Assembly: GCA_964635875.1 (NCBI GenBank)
Contig: CAZWRK010000049.1
Span: 1-31,853, forward strand
Length of the DNA: 31,853 nucleotides
Direction of reading: 5' to 3'
Source: CAZWRK01 sp964635875
Lineage (GTDB): Bacteria; Pseudomonadota; Gammaproteobacteria; Burkholderiales; Aquaspirillaceae
Shown: positions 15,687 to 22,799 of the stretch, piece by piece
Layout: every line of letters starts with the position of its first letter
Position numbering within the stretch: position 1 is the first letter of the stretch
Program-made: the position numbers and the translations under genes
The notes under the pieces: generated by a model
Told to the model about the DNA's origin: nothing
The model's database searches: none
Seen by the model: only the letters and a program-made list of their open reading frames with translations

Positions 15687-15962
15687 TTAGCGCTTCATGA
15701 TGGTGTTTAACAATGCATCGGGTTCGCCGAGCGCTTGCATTTCTTCGGGGGTGTGGGTTTTCATCGACAGGGCGTGAATTTCCTCACGCATGCGATCGCC
15801 CAATGCGCCGTATACCAGTTGATGGCGTTGGACCAAGCTTTTTCCGGCAAAGGCGGGGCTGACAATCACAGCGTAGAAATGGTGGCCGTCACCGTCGAGT
15901 TCGAGGGCGCTGCAGTCCAATCCGGCAGCGATGTATTGTTTGATTTGTGTAGGAGTGACCAT
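15687..15962 (-). CDS. ibaG: BolA family protein IbaG
   Basis: A 91-residue BolA-fold protein. BolA proteins bind monothiol glutaredoxins and take part in iron-sulfur handling and, in some cases, transcription or envelope stress responses. Seen here: ITPTQI-type start (MVTPTQIKQYIAAGLDC), GDGHHFYAVIVSPAFAGKSLVQRHQLVYGAL, the central BolA motif with the conserved His, and IHALSMKTHTPEE. Placement directly before murA and after mla genes is the IbaG (YrbA) arrangement rather than BolA itself. Spacing is 1 base to the upstream permease and 4 bases to murA, so it is co-transcribed. The Cys17 in GLDC is a possible metal ligand seen in some IbaG-type proteins, but not proven. Confidence 0.9.
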   Translation of the reverse strand: MVTPTQIKQYIAAGLDCSALELDGDGHHFYAVIVSPAFAGKSLVQRHQLVYGALGDRMREEIHALSMKTHTPEEMQALGEPDALLNTIMKR

Positions 15963-15963
15963 G

Positions 15964-16719
15964 TTATTGCCTTAGTTTGTAGCCGGATTGTAGGAATTTA
16001 AGCGCGAGTGCCGATAGCAAAATCAGGCAGCCCGCTACCACGGTTAGGCTGGTGAAGGGATCGACGTCTGCTTGACCAAAGAAGCCATAGCGGAAACCGT
16101 CAATCATATAAAAAACAGGGTTCGCTTGCGATAAGCCATACCAAAATGGCGGCAGGCTATGAATCGAGTAAAACACGCCGGATAAGAACGTGAGCGGCAT
16201 GATGATGAAGTTTTGAAATGCAGCCAGTTGGTCAAACTTATCGGCCCAAATACCGGCAATCAGACCGAGCGCGCCCAAAATGCCGCAGCCCAATACCGCA
16301 AAGACGATGGCCCAGAGCGGTTGGGCAATCGGCGGCATGCCAAATGCCCACGCCGCCAATAGAATTCCTGTGCCGACCACCAGCCCGCGCACCACAGAGG
16401 CCAGTAGATAGGCGGCAAAAAATTCAATATGCGACAACGGCGGCAGCAGCAAGAAAATAATATTGCCGGTGATTTTGGATTGAATCAGGCTCGATGAGGT
16501 GTTCGCGAAGGCATTTTGCAGCATCGACATCATGATCAAACCCGGAATCAAAAATGCCGTATAGCTCACGCCGCCATACACTTCCACATGCCGAGACAGC
16601 GCATGGGAAAACACCAGCAAATACAGCAGCGCAGTGAGAACCGGCGCGGCGACGGTCTGAAACGCAACCTTCCAAAACCGCAGAATTTCTTTTTTGAATA
16701 AGGTGTAAAAGCCCTGCAT
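15964..16719 (-). CDS. ABC-2 type transporter permease (YadH-like)
   Basis: A 251-residue membrane protein of the ABC-2 permease family with about six hydrophobic segments. It begins MQGFYTLFKKEILRFWKVAF and contains PLTFLSGVFYSIHSLPPFWYGLS, a conserved pre-C-terminal segment with a short extracytoplasmic loop, and NPVFYMIDGFRYGFFGQAD. It pairs with the ATPase just upstream: the two overlap as TAATG. Related E. coli YadH and its partner YadG have no firmly known substrate. Lying between mla genes and murA it probably exports something linked to the cell envelope, an inference from position only. Confidence 0.88.
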   Translation of the reverse strand: MQGFYTLFKKEILRFWKVAFQTVAAPVLTALLYLLVFSHALSRHVEVYGGVSYTAFLIPGLIMMSMLQNAFANTSSSLIQSKITGNIIFLLLPPLSHIEFFAAYLLASVVRGLVVGTGILLAAWAFGMPPIAQPLWAIVFAVLGCGILGALGLIAGIWADKFDQLAAFQNFIIMPLTFLSGVFYSIHSLPPFWYGLSQANPVFYMIDGFRYGFFGQADVDPFTSLTVVAGCLILLSALALKFLQSGYKLRQ

Positions 16720-17624
16720 TAGTGTGTGTCCTTATGCATCATTGCCACAAAAACATGCTCCAGATCGGTTTCTGGTAGGGACATGTCGCGAACGTGGATA
16801 TTCGCGAGCCGGAGTCCGCTGAGCACTTCTTCGAGATGGCCGAGGCTTGGAAGCTTCAGAATAAAGTCATCGCCTTCTTGGGTCATCAGCCATTTACGCA
16901 AGGCTTCTGGCAACTGGGCGGGTTGTAAGGTGAGGCGCAATTCGCGTTCTTTGCCTTGCGCAAGCAGTGTGGCCTTGTCTTCGAGGGCGATGATTTGTCC
17001 GGCTTTGAGCATGGCAATGCGATTGCATAAGGTCTCGGCTTCTTCCAAATAGTGTGTGGTTAACACGATGGTGTGGCCGGCCTGATTCAGCTCTTGGATA
17101 AACGCCCACAGGCTTTGCCGTAACTCGACATCGACACCCGCCGTCGGCTCGTCCAGAACAATCACCGGCGGCCGATGCACCAAAGCTTGCGCGACCATCA
17201 CCCGCCGTTTCATGCCGCCGGATAAGGTGCGCATGTTTGCGTGGGCTTTATTTTCGAGGCCGAGTTTACTGAGAATTTCATCAATCCACGCGTCGTTATG
17301 TTTCAAGCCAAAGTAGCCAGACTGAAACGTCAGGGTTTCGCGGACGGTAAAAAAGGGATCGAAGACCAACTCTTGCGGAACGACGCCCAGATTGCGCCGT
17401 GCATTTTTATAGTCCTGAATCACATCATGTCCCATGACGCGAACTTCGCCGCTGTCAGGGCGAGAAAGCCCTGCAAGTGCCGAAATGAGGGTGGTTTTAC
17501 CGGCACCATTGGGACCAAGTAAGGCGAAAAATTCGCCCTGCTCTATTTGCAAGCTGACAGCGTTGAGCGCAGTCAACGAGCCGAAGCGCTTGCTAATCGT
17601 ACGAATGTCGATTGCAGGAATCAT
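16719..17624 (-). CDS. ABC transporter ATP-binding protein (YadG-like)
   Basis: A 301-residue ABC ATPase partner of the adjacent ABC-2 permease. Walker A is GPNGAGKT (37-44), the signature is LSGGMKRRV, Walker B with switch is VIVLDEPTAGVD, and the H-loop is in TTHYLEE. The C-terminal 75 residues (about 220-300) form a regulatory tail seen in the CcmA/NodI-like subfamily. The ATG at 17624 leads directly into the family start MIPAIDIRTISKRF. A 119-base gap separates it from mlaA upstream, which holds an inverted repeat; it may still be read from the mla message. Substrate unknown. Confidence 0.9.
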   Translation of the reverse strand: MIPAIDIRTISKRFGSLTALNAVSLQIEQGEFFALLGPNGAGKTTLISALAGLSRPDSGEVRVMGHDVIQDYKNARRNLGVVPQELVFDPFFTVRETLTFQSGYFGLKHNDAWIDEILSKLGLENKAHANMRTLSGGMKRRVMVAQALVHRPPVIVLDEPTAGVDVELRQSLWAFIQELNQAGHTIVLTTHYLEEAETLCNRIAMLKAGQIIALEDKATLLAQGKERELRLTLQPAQLPEALRKWLMTQEGDDFILKLPSLGHLEEVLSGLRLANIHVRDMSLPETDLEHVFVAMMHKDTH

Positions 17625-17679
17625 AGTGGCTGAGGGTCTCTCTGTAGAGGGTGAAAAAGCGGGTGCGGAGAACGAAAAG

Positions 17680-17716
17680 GGCGCTGCATTTCACCTAAAG
17701 TCAGGGACGCAGCGCC
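17680..17716 (-). repeat. Inverted repeat between mlaA and the ABC transporter genes
   Basis: Perfect 8-base arms GGCGCTGC and GCAGCGCC with a 21-base loop. Read in the minus direction the hairpin is followed by CTTTTCGTT, a poor T-run, so it may be a weak terminator or an RNA-processing or attenuation element that lowers expression of the ABC genes, ibaG and murA relative to mla. The remaining bases of the 119-base gap show nothing else clear. Confidence 0.5.
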
Positions 17717-17743
17717 GATCAGGCGAGGCTAAAGCGGAAGCGC

Positions 17744-18514
17744 TTACTTTTGGGCAGGTTCCGCAGGGACAAGATCGTTAATGTTCAAATCGCTGTCCTC
17801 GGCCTGTGTATTGCCAATTTTTTTATTGCGAATTTGCAGCCATGCATCACGGGTAAAGCTGTAGCTGTCGAGCGAAGCTTCATCAATGAGTTGCTCTGAG
17901 CCCAGCACGGTTGCACGGCGATTGACCATGTTCAAGCCGGTGGCGCTATTGCGCGAGGCCGGGTCGCTGAGGATGGCCTGATTTGGGCTTGCCGCAAAGT
18001 CAACGCCTGTTCCGATTGCATCGCGTACCGTCGAGGGGCCTAACAGCGGCAAGACTAGGTAGCTGCTGTCTTTGTAGCCATAGTGCGCGAGAGTATCGCC
18101 AAACCCGGCGGCCTCGCGCTCTAAACCCATTGGGGTTGCAATATCAATCAGGCCGCCTAAGCCAAATACGGTGTTAAATGCGACACGCAAAAGATCCTTG
18201 AGTGCGCGTTCGCCTTTGAACTGTAGCGTGTGATTGGCCAAGTTAAGCACATCGCCCAAATTGTTAAATACATTGCTGACCCCGATTCGGACCGGCTCTG
18301 GCGTGACGGTTTTATAGCCTTCTGCCACGGGCTTGAGCACGTAGCGATCGGCTTTTTGGTTAAAACCATGCACCGCCCGATTCATGGGTTCTAGCGGATC
18401 ATTGGGGTGTTGGGTGGGTCCGGTTGCGCAGGCCGCCAGTGCTGTGCTGAGCACGAGCGTAGCAAGGCTGCGCTTACAGATCAGGTTCAGCTGAAACAAG
18501 ATGTTCCACTCCAT
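17744..18514 (-). CDS. mlaA: Outer membrane lipoprotein MlaA (VacJ)
   Basis: MlaA removes phospholipid from the outer leaflet of the outer membrane and passes it to MlaC. The 256-residue protein has a signal peptide ending in the lipobox LAAC (lipidated Cys29), and the MlaA core: DPLEPMNRAVHGFNQKADRYVLKPVAEGY, FNNLGDVLNLANHTLQFK, LGRETAGFGDT-like LEREAAGFGDTLAHYG, LVLPLLGPSTVRDAIG. The C-terminal end is Asp-rich. The ATG at 18514 overlaps mlaB by 41 bases and lacks a clear ribosome-binding site; a TTG at 18499 in the same frame, preceded by GGAG about 9 bases away, gives a shorter and more ordinary signal peptide, and may be the true start. In E. coli mlaA stands apart from mlaFEDCB; here it is joined to them. 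Confidence 0.93.
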   Translation of the reverse strand: MEWNILFQLNLICKRSLATLVLSTALAACATGPTQHPNDPLEPMNRAVHGFNQKADRYVLKPVAEGYKTVTPEPVRIGVSNVFNNLGDVLNLANHTLQFKGERALKDLLRVAFNTVFGLGGLIDIATPMGLEREAAGFGDTLAHYGYKDSSYLVLPLLGPSTVRDAIGTGVDFAASPNQAILSDPASRNSATGLNMVNRRATVLGSEQLIDEASLDSYSFTRDAWLQIRNKKIGNTQAEDSDLNINDLVPAEPAQK

Positions 18515-18770
18515 AGAGGTTGGCCAAGCTCATCAGTGCGCGAGGCAGCGCCACATGACGTAGACGCCGCCCATGGCGTAAGGCGAGGCGGTTGAGCTCA
18601 AGTGCAAGGGAAACGGCGGAAGAGTCGACCGCTTGCACTTGGCTCCAGTTAATTTCTTCAATCCCATTCAGCTGTGCGCCGAGCTGCTTTGCCAGTGCGG
18701 CACTTTCTTTGAATGTGATTGACCCCTTGAGCATCCATGTGGATGACGGGACCGTTGCAGCATTAGACAT
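18474..18770 (-). CDS. mlaB: Phospholipid transport STAS-domain protein MlaB
   Basis: MlaB is the small cytoplasmic STAS-domain subunit that supports the MlaFEDB complex. The 98-residue protein has the STAS fold pattern: SSTWMLKGSITFKESAALAK, INWSQVQAVDSSAVSLALEL with the conserved DSS, and LRHVALPRALMSLANLYGV. It overlaps the end of mlaC by 8 bases and mlaA by 41 bases. It is short but typical for the family. Translation is probably coupled to mlaC. No oddities besides the overlaps. Confidence 0.88.
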   Translation of the reverse strand: MSNAATVPSSTWMLKGSITFKESAALAKQLGAQLNGIEEINWSQVQAVDSSAVSLALELNRLALRHGRRLRHVALPRALMSLANLYGVEHLVSAEPDL

Positions 18771-19395
18771 TTTTATTCGCGAGGGTATCGTTTTTTTCTT
18801 TAAGCGATTGAATCAAGCCATCGACACCGTTTTTACGCAGGATATCCATGAAATTGCTGCGATAGACCGTCACAAGGCTCGCTCCTTCAACCGAGACATT
18901 GTAGATTTTCCAGCCCGTGCTGCCTTTATACAAGGTGTAATCAACTTGGACTGGCTTGCTGCCGTCACCTGTTGAAATCTCGCTGCGCACGGTGGCTTCG
19001 TTGCCATCGGAGGAAATTACAGGGCTGCCGTTAATGGTGACTTGTGCATTGCGAAAGCGATGCATGGTCGAAGTGTACGTGCGAACTAGCAAGTTTTGAA
19101 ACTGAACTTGCAGCGCATCTTGTTGGGGTTGGGTGGCCTCTTTCCAGCCACGGCCCACGGCTAAAGCTGTCATCCGTTTAAAGTCAAACCGAGGAATGGC
19201 AATGGCTTCAATATCGCTACGCAGCTGGCGAATGTTTTTGCCATCGTCTTTGCGGAGCAAATCGAGAATCTGTTTTGAAGTGCTCCGAATCAGGGCGTCG
19301 GGAGCGTCAGCTGCAGCTTGTGCGGCGATAGGGGCCAGTGCAAGACAGCTGAGAGTTAAAACACAACTCAGAAGGCGTTTAAGCGAAAACATCAT
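18763..19395 (-). CDS. mlaC: Periplasmic phospholipid-binding protein MlaC
   Basis: MlaC carries phospholipid across the periplasm between MlaA and the MlaFEDB complex. The 210-residue protein has a Sec signal peptide (MMFSLKRLLSCVLTLSCLAL followed by an AQA-A cleavage site) and the Tol_Tol/Ttg2 domain: ALAVGRGWKEATQPQQDAL, FQNLLVRTYTSTMHRF, VDYTLYKGSTGWKIYNVSVEGASLV, and RSNFMDILRKNGVDGLI. Start at the first of two adjacent ATGs (19395 and 19392), with AAGGA 6 bases upstream of the first. It is 68 bases after mlaD, the widest gap inside mlaFEDCBA. Confidence 0.96.
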   Translation of the reverse strand: MMFSLKRLLSCVLTLSCLALAPIAAQAAADAPDALIRSTSKQILDLLRKDDGKNIRQLRSDIEAIAIPRFDFKRMTALAVGRGWKEATQPQQDALQVQFQNLLVRTYTSTMHRFRNAQVTINGSPVISSDGNEATVRSEISTGDGSKPVQVDYTLYKGSTGWKIYNVSVEGASLVTVYRSNFMDILRKNGVDGLIQSLKEKNDTLANKNV

Positions 19396-19463
19396 GGAAG
19401 TTCCTTTAACTAAGATTTAAATTTTATGCGCTGCCCGAATAGATCGAGCCGTTGGCCGGTGGA

Positions 19464-19973
19464 TTACTGCGCAACCTCGGCGGCGGGGGCGCTGGCCTTC
19501 GTGCTATCACTTCCTTTTTCGGCAAAACTCAGCATAAATTTACCGATCAAATCTTCAAGCACCAAAGCAGACGACGTCAGTGTGATTTTGTCGCCTGCGG
19601 CCAGCTGGGCTTCATCCCCGCCATCCATCAAGCCAATGTACTGCTCGCCGAGCAAACCTGCTGTAAGGATTTGTGCACTGACGTCTTTGCTAAAGCGGTA
19701 TTGGCCGTCGATTTGGAGCGCAGCGCGGGCGCGCATGCTGTGGGTGTTCAGGTCAATGCTGGAGACACGCCCCACAATGACGCCCGCAACTTTAATCGGT
19801 GCACGAACCTTCAGGCCGCCAATGTTGTCGAACTCGGCATAGACGGTATAACTCTGGCTATCACTCCCGACCGAAGTCAAATTTGCGACCTTAAGTGCCA
19901 AAAATAAAATTGCGCCGATGCCAATCAAAGAAAAAATGCCGACCCAGAGGTCGATAGTAGTGCGTTTTATCAT
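19464..19973 (-). CDS. mlaD: MCE-domain phospholipid transport subunit MlaD
   Basis: MlaD is the hexameric MCE protein anchored in the inner membrane that passes lipid between MlaC and MlaE. The 169-residue protein has one N-terminal membrane segment (WVGIFSLIGIGAILFLALKV), then the MCE domain: YTVYAEFDNIGGLKVRAPIKVAGVIVGRV, then LTAGLLGEQYIGLMDGG. The length is a little under the E. coli value (183). It lies 12 bases after mlaE. The C-terminal tail after the second helix, KGSDSTKASAPAAEVAQ, is Ala/Ser-rich and probably disordered. The start is the ATG at 19973, with GGTTGGTC and GAGG just upstream. Confidence 0.96.
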   Translation of the reverse strand: MIKRTTIDLWVGIFSLIGIGAILFLALKVANLTSVGSDSQSYTVYAEFDNIGGLKVRAPIKVAGVIVGRVSSIDLNTHSMRARAALQIDGQYRFSKDVSAQILTAGLLGEQYIGLMDGGDEAQLAAGDKITLTSSALVLEDLIGKFMLSFAEKGSDSTKASAPAAEVAQ

Positions 19974-19985
19974 GGAGGTTGGTCC

Positions 19986-20768
19986 TTAGAACATGAATGC
20001 AGTCAAAATGAAGTCAAGCGCCAGAATGACCAACGCTGAAGTGACAACGGTACGCGTGGTCGCCGCAGAAACGCCTGCAGCGGTTGGTGTGGCATCAAAA
20101 CCTTCGAACACTGAAATAAGCGTGACGGCGACTCCAAACACAACGCTTTTAATCAGTCCATTGATCACGTCGTAGTGTAAGTCGATGTTGGATTGCATTT
20201 GTGACCAGTAGGCGCCGCTATCAAGGCCAATCAGGATCACCCCGACCACGTAGCCCCCCAGAATCCCCATCACATTAAACAGCGCTGCCAGCAGCGGCAT
20301 CGACAATACGCCCGCCCAAAAGCGTGGCGCGATGACCCGAGCGACGGGGTTTACGCCCATGACACTCATTGCGTCGAGCTGTTCGGTTGCTTTCATCAGG
20401 CCGATTTCGGCGGTCATGGCCGAGCCAGAGCGACTGACAAACAGCAACGCGGCTAGAACAGGCCCGAGCTCTCGTAGCAACGACAAGGCGACCAGCGTAC
20501 CGAGGGCGTCGGTGGAGCCAAATCGGGTGAGCGTGGTATAGCCCTGAAGGGCCAGCACCATGCCGACAAACGCGCCCGAGATGGCAATGATGATGATCGA
20601 AAGCACGCCCGCAAAATACACTTCGCGAATTGTGAGCGACAGTCGTCGGAAGGCGGTGCCTGAGTGCAAAAAAATCGCAGCAAGAAAACGCATCGCAAAG
20701 CCAAATCGCCACACGCCGTTAATGAGCTGGCGCCCGATGCCTTGAATTGCGTTGAGTAAATAGCTCAT
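19986..20768 (-). CDS. mlaE: Phospholipid ABC transporter permease MlaE
   Basis: MlaE is the membrane permease of the MlaFEDB lipid transporter. The 260-residue protein matches the family in length and sequence: IREVYFAGVLSIIIIAISGAFVGMVLALQGY, then LSLLRELGPVLAALLFVSRSGSAMTAEIGLMKATEQLDAM with the conserved EQLDAM coupling helix, and a C-terminal FGVAVTLISVFEGFDATPTAAGV. Its ATG overlaps the mlaF stop by four bases. No deviation noted. Confidence 0.97.
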   Translation of the reverse strand: MSYLLNAIQGIGRQLINGVWRFGFAMRFLAAIFLHSGTAFRRLSLTIREVYFAGVLSIIIIAISGAFVGMVLALQGYTTLTRFGSTDALGTLVALSLLRELGPVLAALLFVSRSGSAMTAEIGLMKATEQLDAMSVMGVNPVARVIAPRFWAGVLSMPLLAALFNVMGILGGYVVGVILIGLDSGAYWSQMQSNIDLHYDVINGLIKSVVFGVAVTLISVFEGFDATPTAAGVSAATTRTVVTSALVILALDFILTAFMF

Positions 20769-21586
20769 CGTGCGGCTCCTAAGCCCAAATCGCTGGCGTA
20801 ATCGGCAGCAGGATAGTGCAGGTGGACAGGACCATCGGCGCGCCCGTCAACAAATTGTCGAACATAGGGATCGCTTGATTGGCGGATTTCGTCGGGTGTG
20901 CCTTGGGCGACAATTTGGCCGTTGGAGACGAAGTACAGATAATCCACCACGCTTAAAGAAACATGGACATCATGGGTCACCATGACTGCCGTTGTACCCA
21001 GCGCATCGTTGAGTTTTTTAATCAGATGCGCAATGACGCCCAGCGCAATCGGATCAAGGCCTGTGAACGGTTCGTCATAGAGCATCAGCTCGGGATCCAG
21101 CGCAATCGCTCGTGCGAGTGCCACGCGCCGCGCCATCCCGCCTGAAAGCTCGCTGGGCATGAGGTCTGCCGTGCCACGCAAACCGACGGCGTGCAGTTTC
21201 ATTAAGACTAAGTCGCGTATCATAGCCGCCGGAAGCTGGGTATGCTCCTGAATCGGAAACGCGACGTTATCGAAGGTCGAAAGGTCGGTAAAGAGTGCCC
21301 CAAACTGAAACAGCATGCCCATTCTGCGACGTAGGCGGAGTAGCTCGGCCTCGCCGTAGTGACTGATGTCTTGTCCATCCACATGCACGCTGCCCGCGCT
21401 GGGCTTCACCTGACCCGAAATCAGGCGGAGTAATGTGGTTTTTCCGCTCCCTGAGCCGCCCATAATGGCGACAAGCTTCCCTTTTGGGACGCTCAAAGAG
21501 ATATTTTTGAGAATGGCGCGTTCGCCATAGGCGAAGTTGACATTGCGCAATTCAATGAAGGGTTCCGCGCTCAAGATGGTTCCCAT
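20765..21586 (-). CDS. mlaF: Phospholipid ABC transporter ATP-binding protein MlaF
   Basis: MlaF is the ATPase of the MlaFEDB complex. The 273-residue protein has Walker A GGSGSGKT (43-50), the Q-loop in LFQFGALFTDLS, signature LSGGMARRVALARA, Walker B DEPFTGLDP and H-loop in VMVTHDVHVS. The C-terminal tail ends VHLHYPAADYASDLGLGAA, near the segment that in other MlaF proteins wraps the partner subunit. The ATG at 21586 is taken as the start; no strong ribosome-binding site is seen in front. It opens the envelope cluster: the next 220 bases are a leader and divergent promoter region. Cytoplasmic face of the inner membrane. Confidence 0.97.
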   Translation of the reverse strand: MGTILSAEPFIELRNVNFAYGERAILKNISLSVPKGKLVAIMGGSGSGKTTLLRLISGQVKPSAGSVHVDGQDISHYGEAELLRLRRRMGMLFQFGALFTDLSTFDNVAFPIQEHTQLPAAMIRDLVLMKLHAVGLRGTADLMPSELSGGMARRVALARAIALDPELMLYDEPFTGLDPIALGVIAHLIKKLNDALGTTAVMVTHDVHVSLSVVDYLYFVSNGQIVAQGTPDEIRQSSDPYVRQFVDGRADGPVHLHYPAADYASDLGLGAAR

Positions 21587-21590
21587 TTGG

Positions 21591-21651
21591 TCAAAATGAT
21601 TTTACGATGCCCCTGTTGTTGTCTTTGGGCGGCTTTTTACTCAAAATGATT
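21591..21651. repeat. Pair of 11-base direct repeats in the mlaF leader
   Basis: TCAAAATGATT occurs at 21591-21601 and again at 21641-21651, start-to-start distance 50 bases, that is about five helical turns. The first copy is 5 bases from the mlaF start. It could be a binding site for a dimeric regulator or simply chance in an AT-rich leader. Confidence 0.4.
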
Positions 21652-21758
21652 GCTGTATTTTTCGTTCATGCAAGTTCTCGGGGTTGCGTGAAATCTCAGT
21701 CAATTGCTGCAGTGCCGCATCTACCTGATTCAACCCTCGGCGGTGAGAACCGTCCGCG

Positions 21759-21789
21759 ATTATAGCGCGCACGTAGGCATTCGCTCCAA
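21759..21789 (-). promoter_or_regulatory. Candidate promoter for the mla cluster
   Basis: On the minus strand a perfect TATAAT (21764-21759) is preceded by a partial TTGGAG (21789-21784) at 19 bases. A transcript starting near 21752 would carry an untranslated leader of about 165 bases before mlaF. That leader has a small hairpin CGGT-TCTC-ACCG and a 10-codon open frame starting MNEKYS, neither of clear meaning. The plus-strand mshM promoter must lie in the same 220-base divergent gap but is not obvious. Confidence 0.5.
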
Positions 21790-21806
21790 ACCTTGTACGG
21801 AAAGCT

Positions 21807-22799
21807 ATGTATTTAAGACATTTTGGTCTGAACGAACCCCCTTTCAGTATCACCCCCCATCCTGATTTTTTCTATGGAGGCGGTGAACGTGGCGACTTAC
21901 TTGAAGCACTCATTTATGCTGTGACGCAAGGTGAGGGCATTATCAAGGTCAGCGGTGAAGTGGGCACGGGCAAAACGATGCTGTGCCGCATGCTGATGGA
22001 AGCCCTCCCCGAACGGATCGAAACCATCTACATCGGCAACCCCAGTATGGAACCCGACGAATTACTGCGCGCCATTGCGGGAGAGTTGGGGCTGGAATTG
22101 CCCGCCGAAGGCCGCAGTGGTCTCGTTCGTCGTTTGCAACAAGTCTTGGTTGAGCACTTTGCGGCCGGTCGGCAGGTGGTGATTTTGGTTGACGAGGCTC
22201 AAGCCATGCCACGCGATAGCTTGGAAGAAATTCGCTTGTTGTCCAATCTCGAAACCGGTCGCTACAAACTGCTGCAAATTATCCTATTTGGTCAGCCTGA
22301 GCTGGACGAAGCCTTGGCGCGCAAAGATTTGCGTCAATTGCGAGAGCGCATCACCCACGGTTTCGAGCTTTCTCCCCTCACCCAAAAGCAAATCGCCGAT
22401 TACATCGCGTTTCGTTTATTTACCGCAGGCTATCGTGGTGATCCGCTGTTTGCTGCAGGCACTGTCGCGCTGATTTTCAAAGCATCGATGGGATTGACGC
22501 GGCGCGTGAATATTTTGGCCGATAAATGCCTGCTAGCTGCATTTGCAGAAGGTGCCTCGCAAATCACGCGTGCGCATACCAAGGCGGCTATTCGCGATGT
22601 GGTGTTTCACCGTGATCTTTCCCACTCCGGTCAAATGCGGCAGCTATGGCGGAAAATTTTGATGGGTTTAGCCATTTTTATGGGCCTAACTATTGTGGTC
22701 GCGCTGGTGTGGTTCGCCAAAGATTTCGATTGGTCAACTTGGCTGGCGCAGTGGTCTCTACACATGCCGACCCTCCCTTTTGAGAAAGTGTCGACATAA
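21807..22799 (+). CDS. mshM: MshM/ExeA-type AAA ATPase of MSHA-like pilus machinery
   Basis: A 330-residue ATPase of the ExeA/GspA-MshM type, thought to help the secretin pass and anchor through the peptidoglycan layer. Start MYLRHFGLNEPPFSITPHPDF is the classic ExeA/MshM lead. Walker A GEVGTGKT (50-57), Walker B VVILVDEAQ (124-132) with sensor-like LLQIILFGQPEL. A single membrane segment lies near 285-304, after which about 25 residues remain, so the ATPase is cytoplasmic and the C-terminus is short; no peptidoglycan-binding domain is present, unlike ExeA. It overlaps the mshL start by one base (TAATG), so the two are coupled. First gene of the cluster. Confidence 0.9.
   Translation: MYLRHFGLNEPPFSITPHPDFFYGGGERGDLLEALIYAVTQGEGIIKVSGEVGTGKTMLCRMLMEALPERIETIYIGNPSMEPDELLRAIAGELGLELPAEGRSGLVRRLQQVLVEHFAAGRQVVILVDEAQAMPRDSLEEIRLLSNLETGRYKLLQIILFGQPELDEALARKDLRQLRERITHGFELSPLTQKQIADYIAFRLFTAGYRGDPLFAAGTVALIFKASMGLTRRVNILADKCLLAAFAEGASQITRAHTKAAIRDVVFHRDLSHSGQMRQLWRKILMGLAIFMGLTIVVALVWFAKDFDWSTWLAQWSLHMPTLPFEKVST

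Noticed and set aside
21641..21853. Open frame of 70 codons on the minus strand in the divergent gap
   Set aside because: It starts inside mshM, spans the promoter, and only the last 30 codons look protein-like. No ribosome-binding site at a plausible start; it is kept as a leader question, not a gene.
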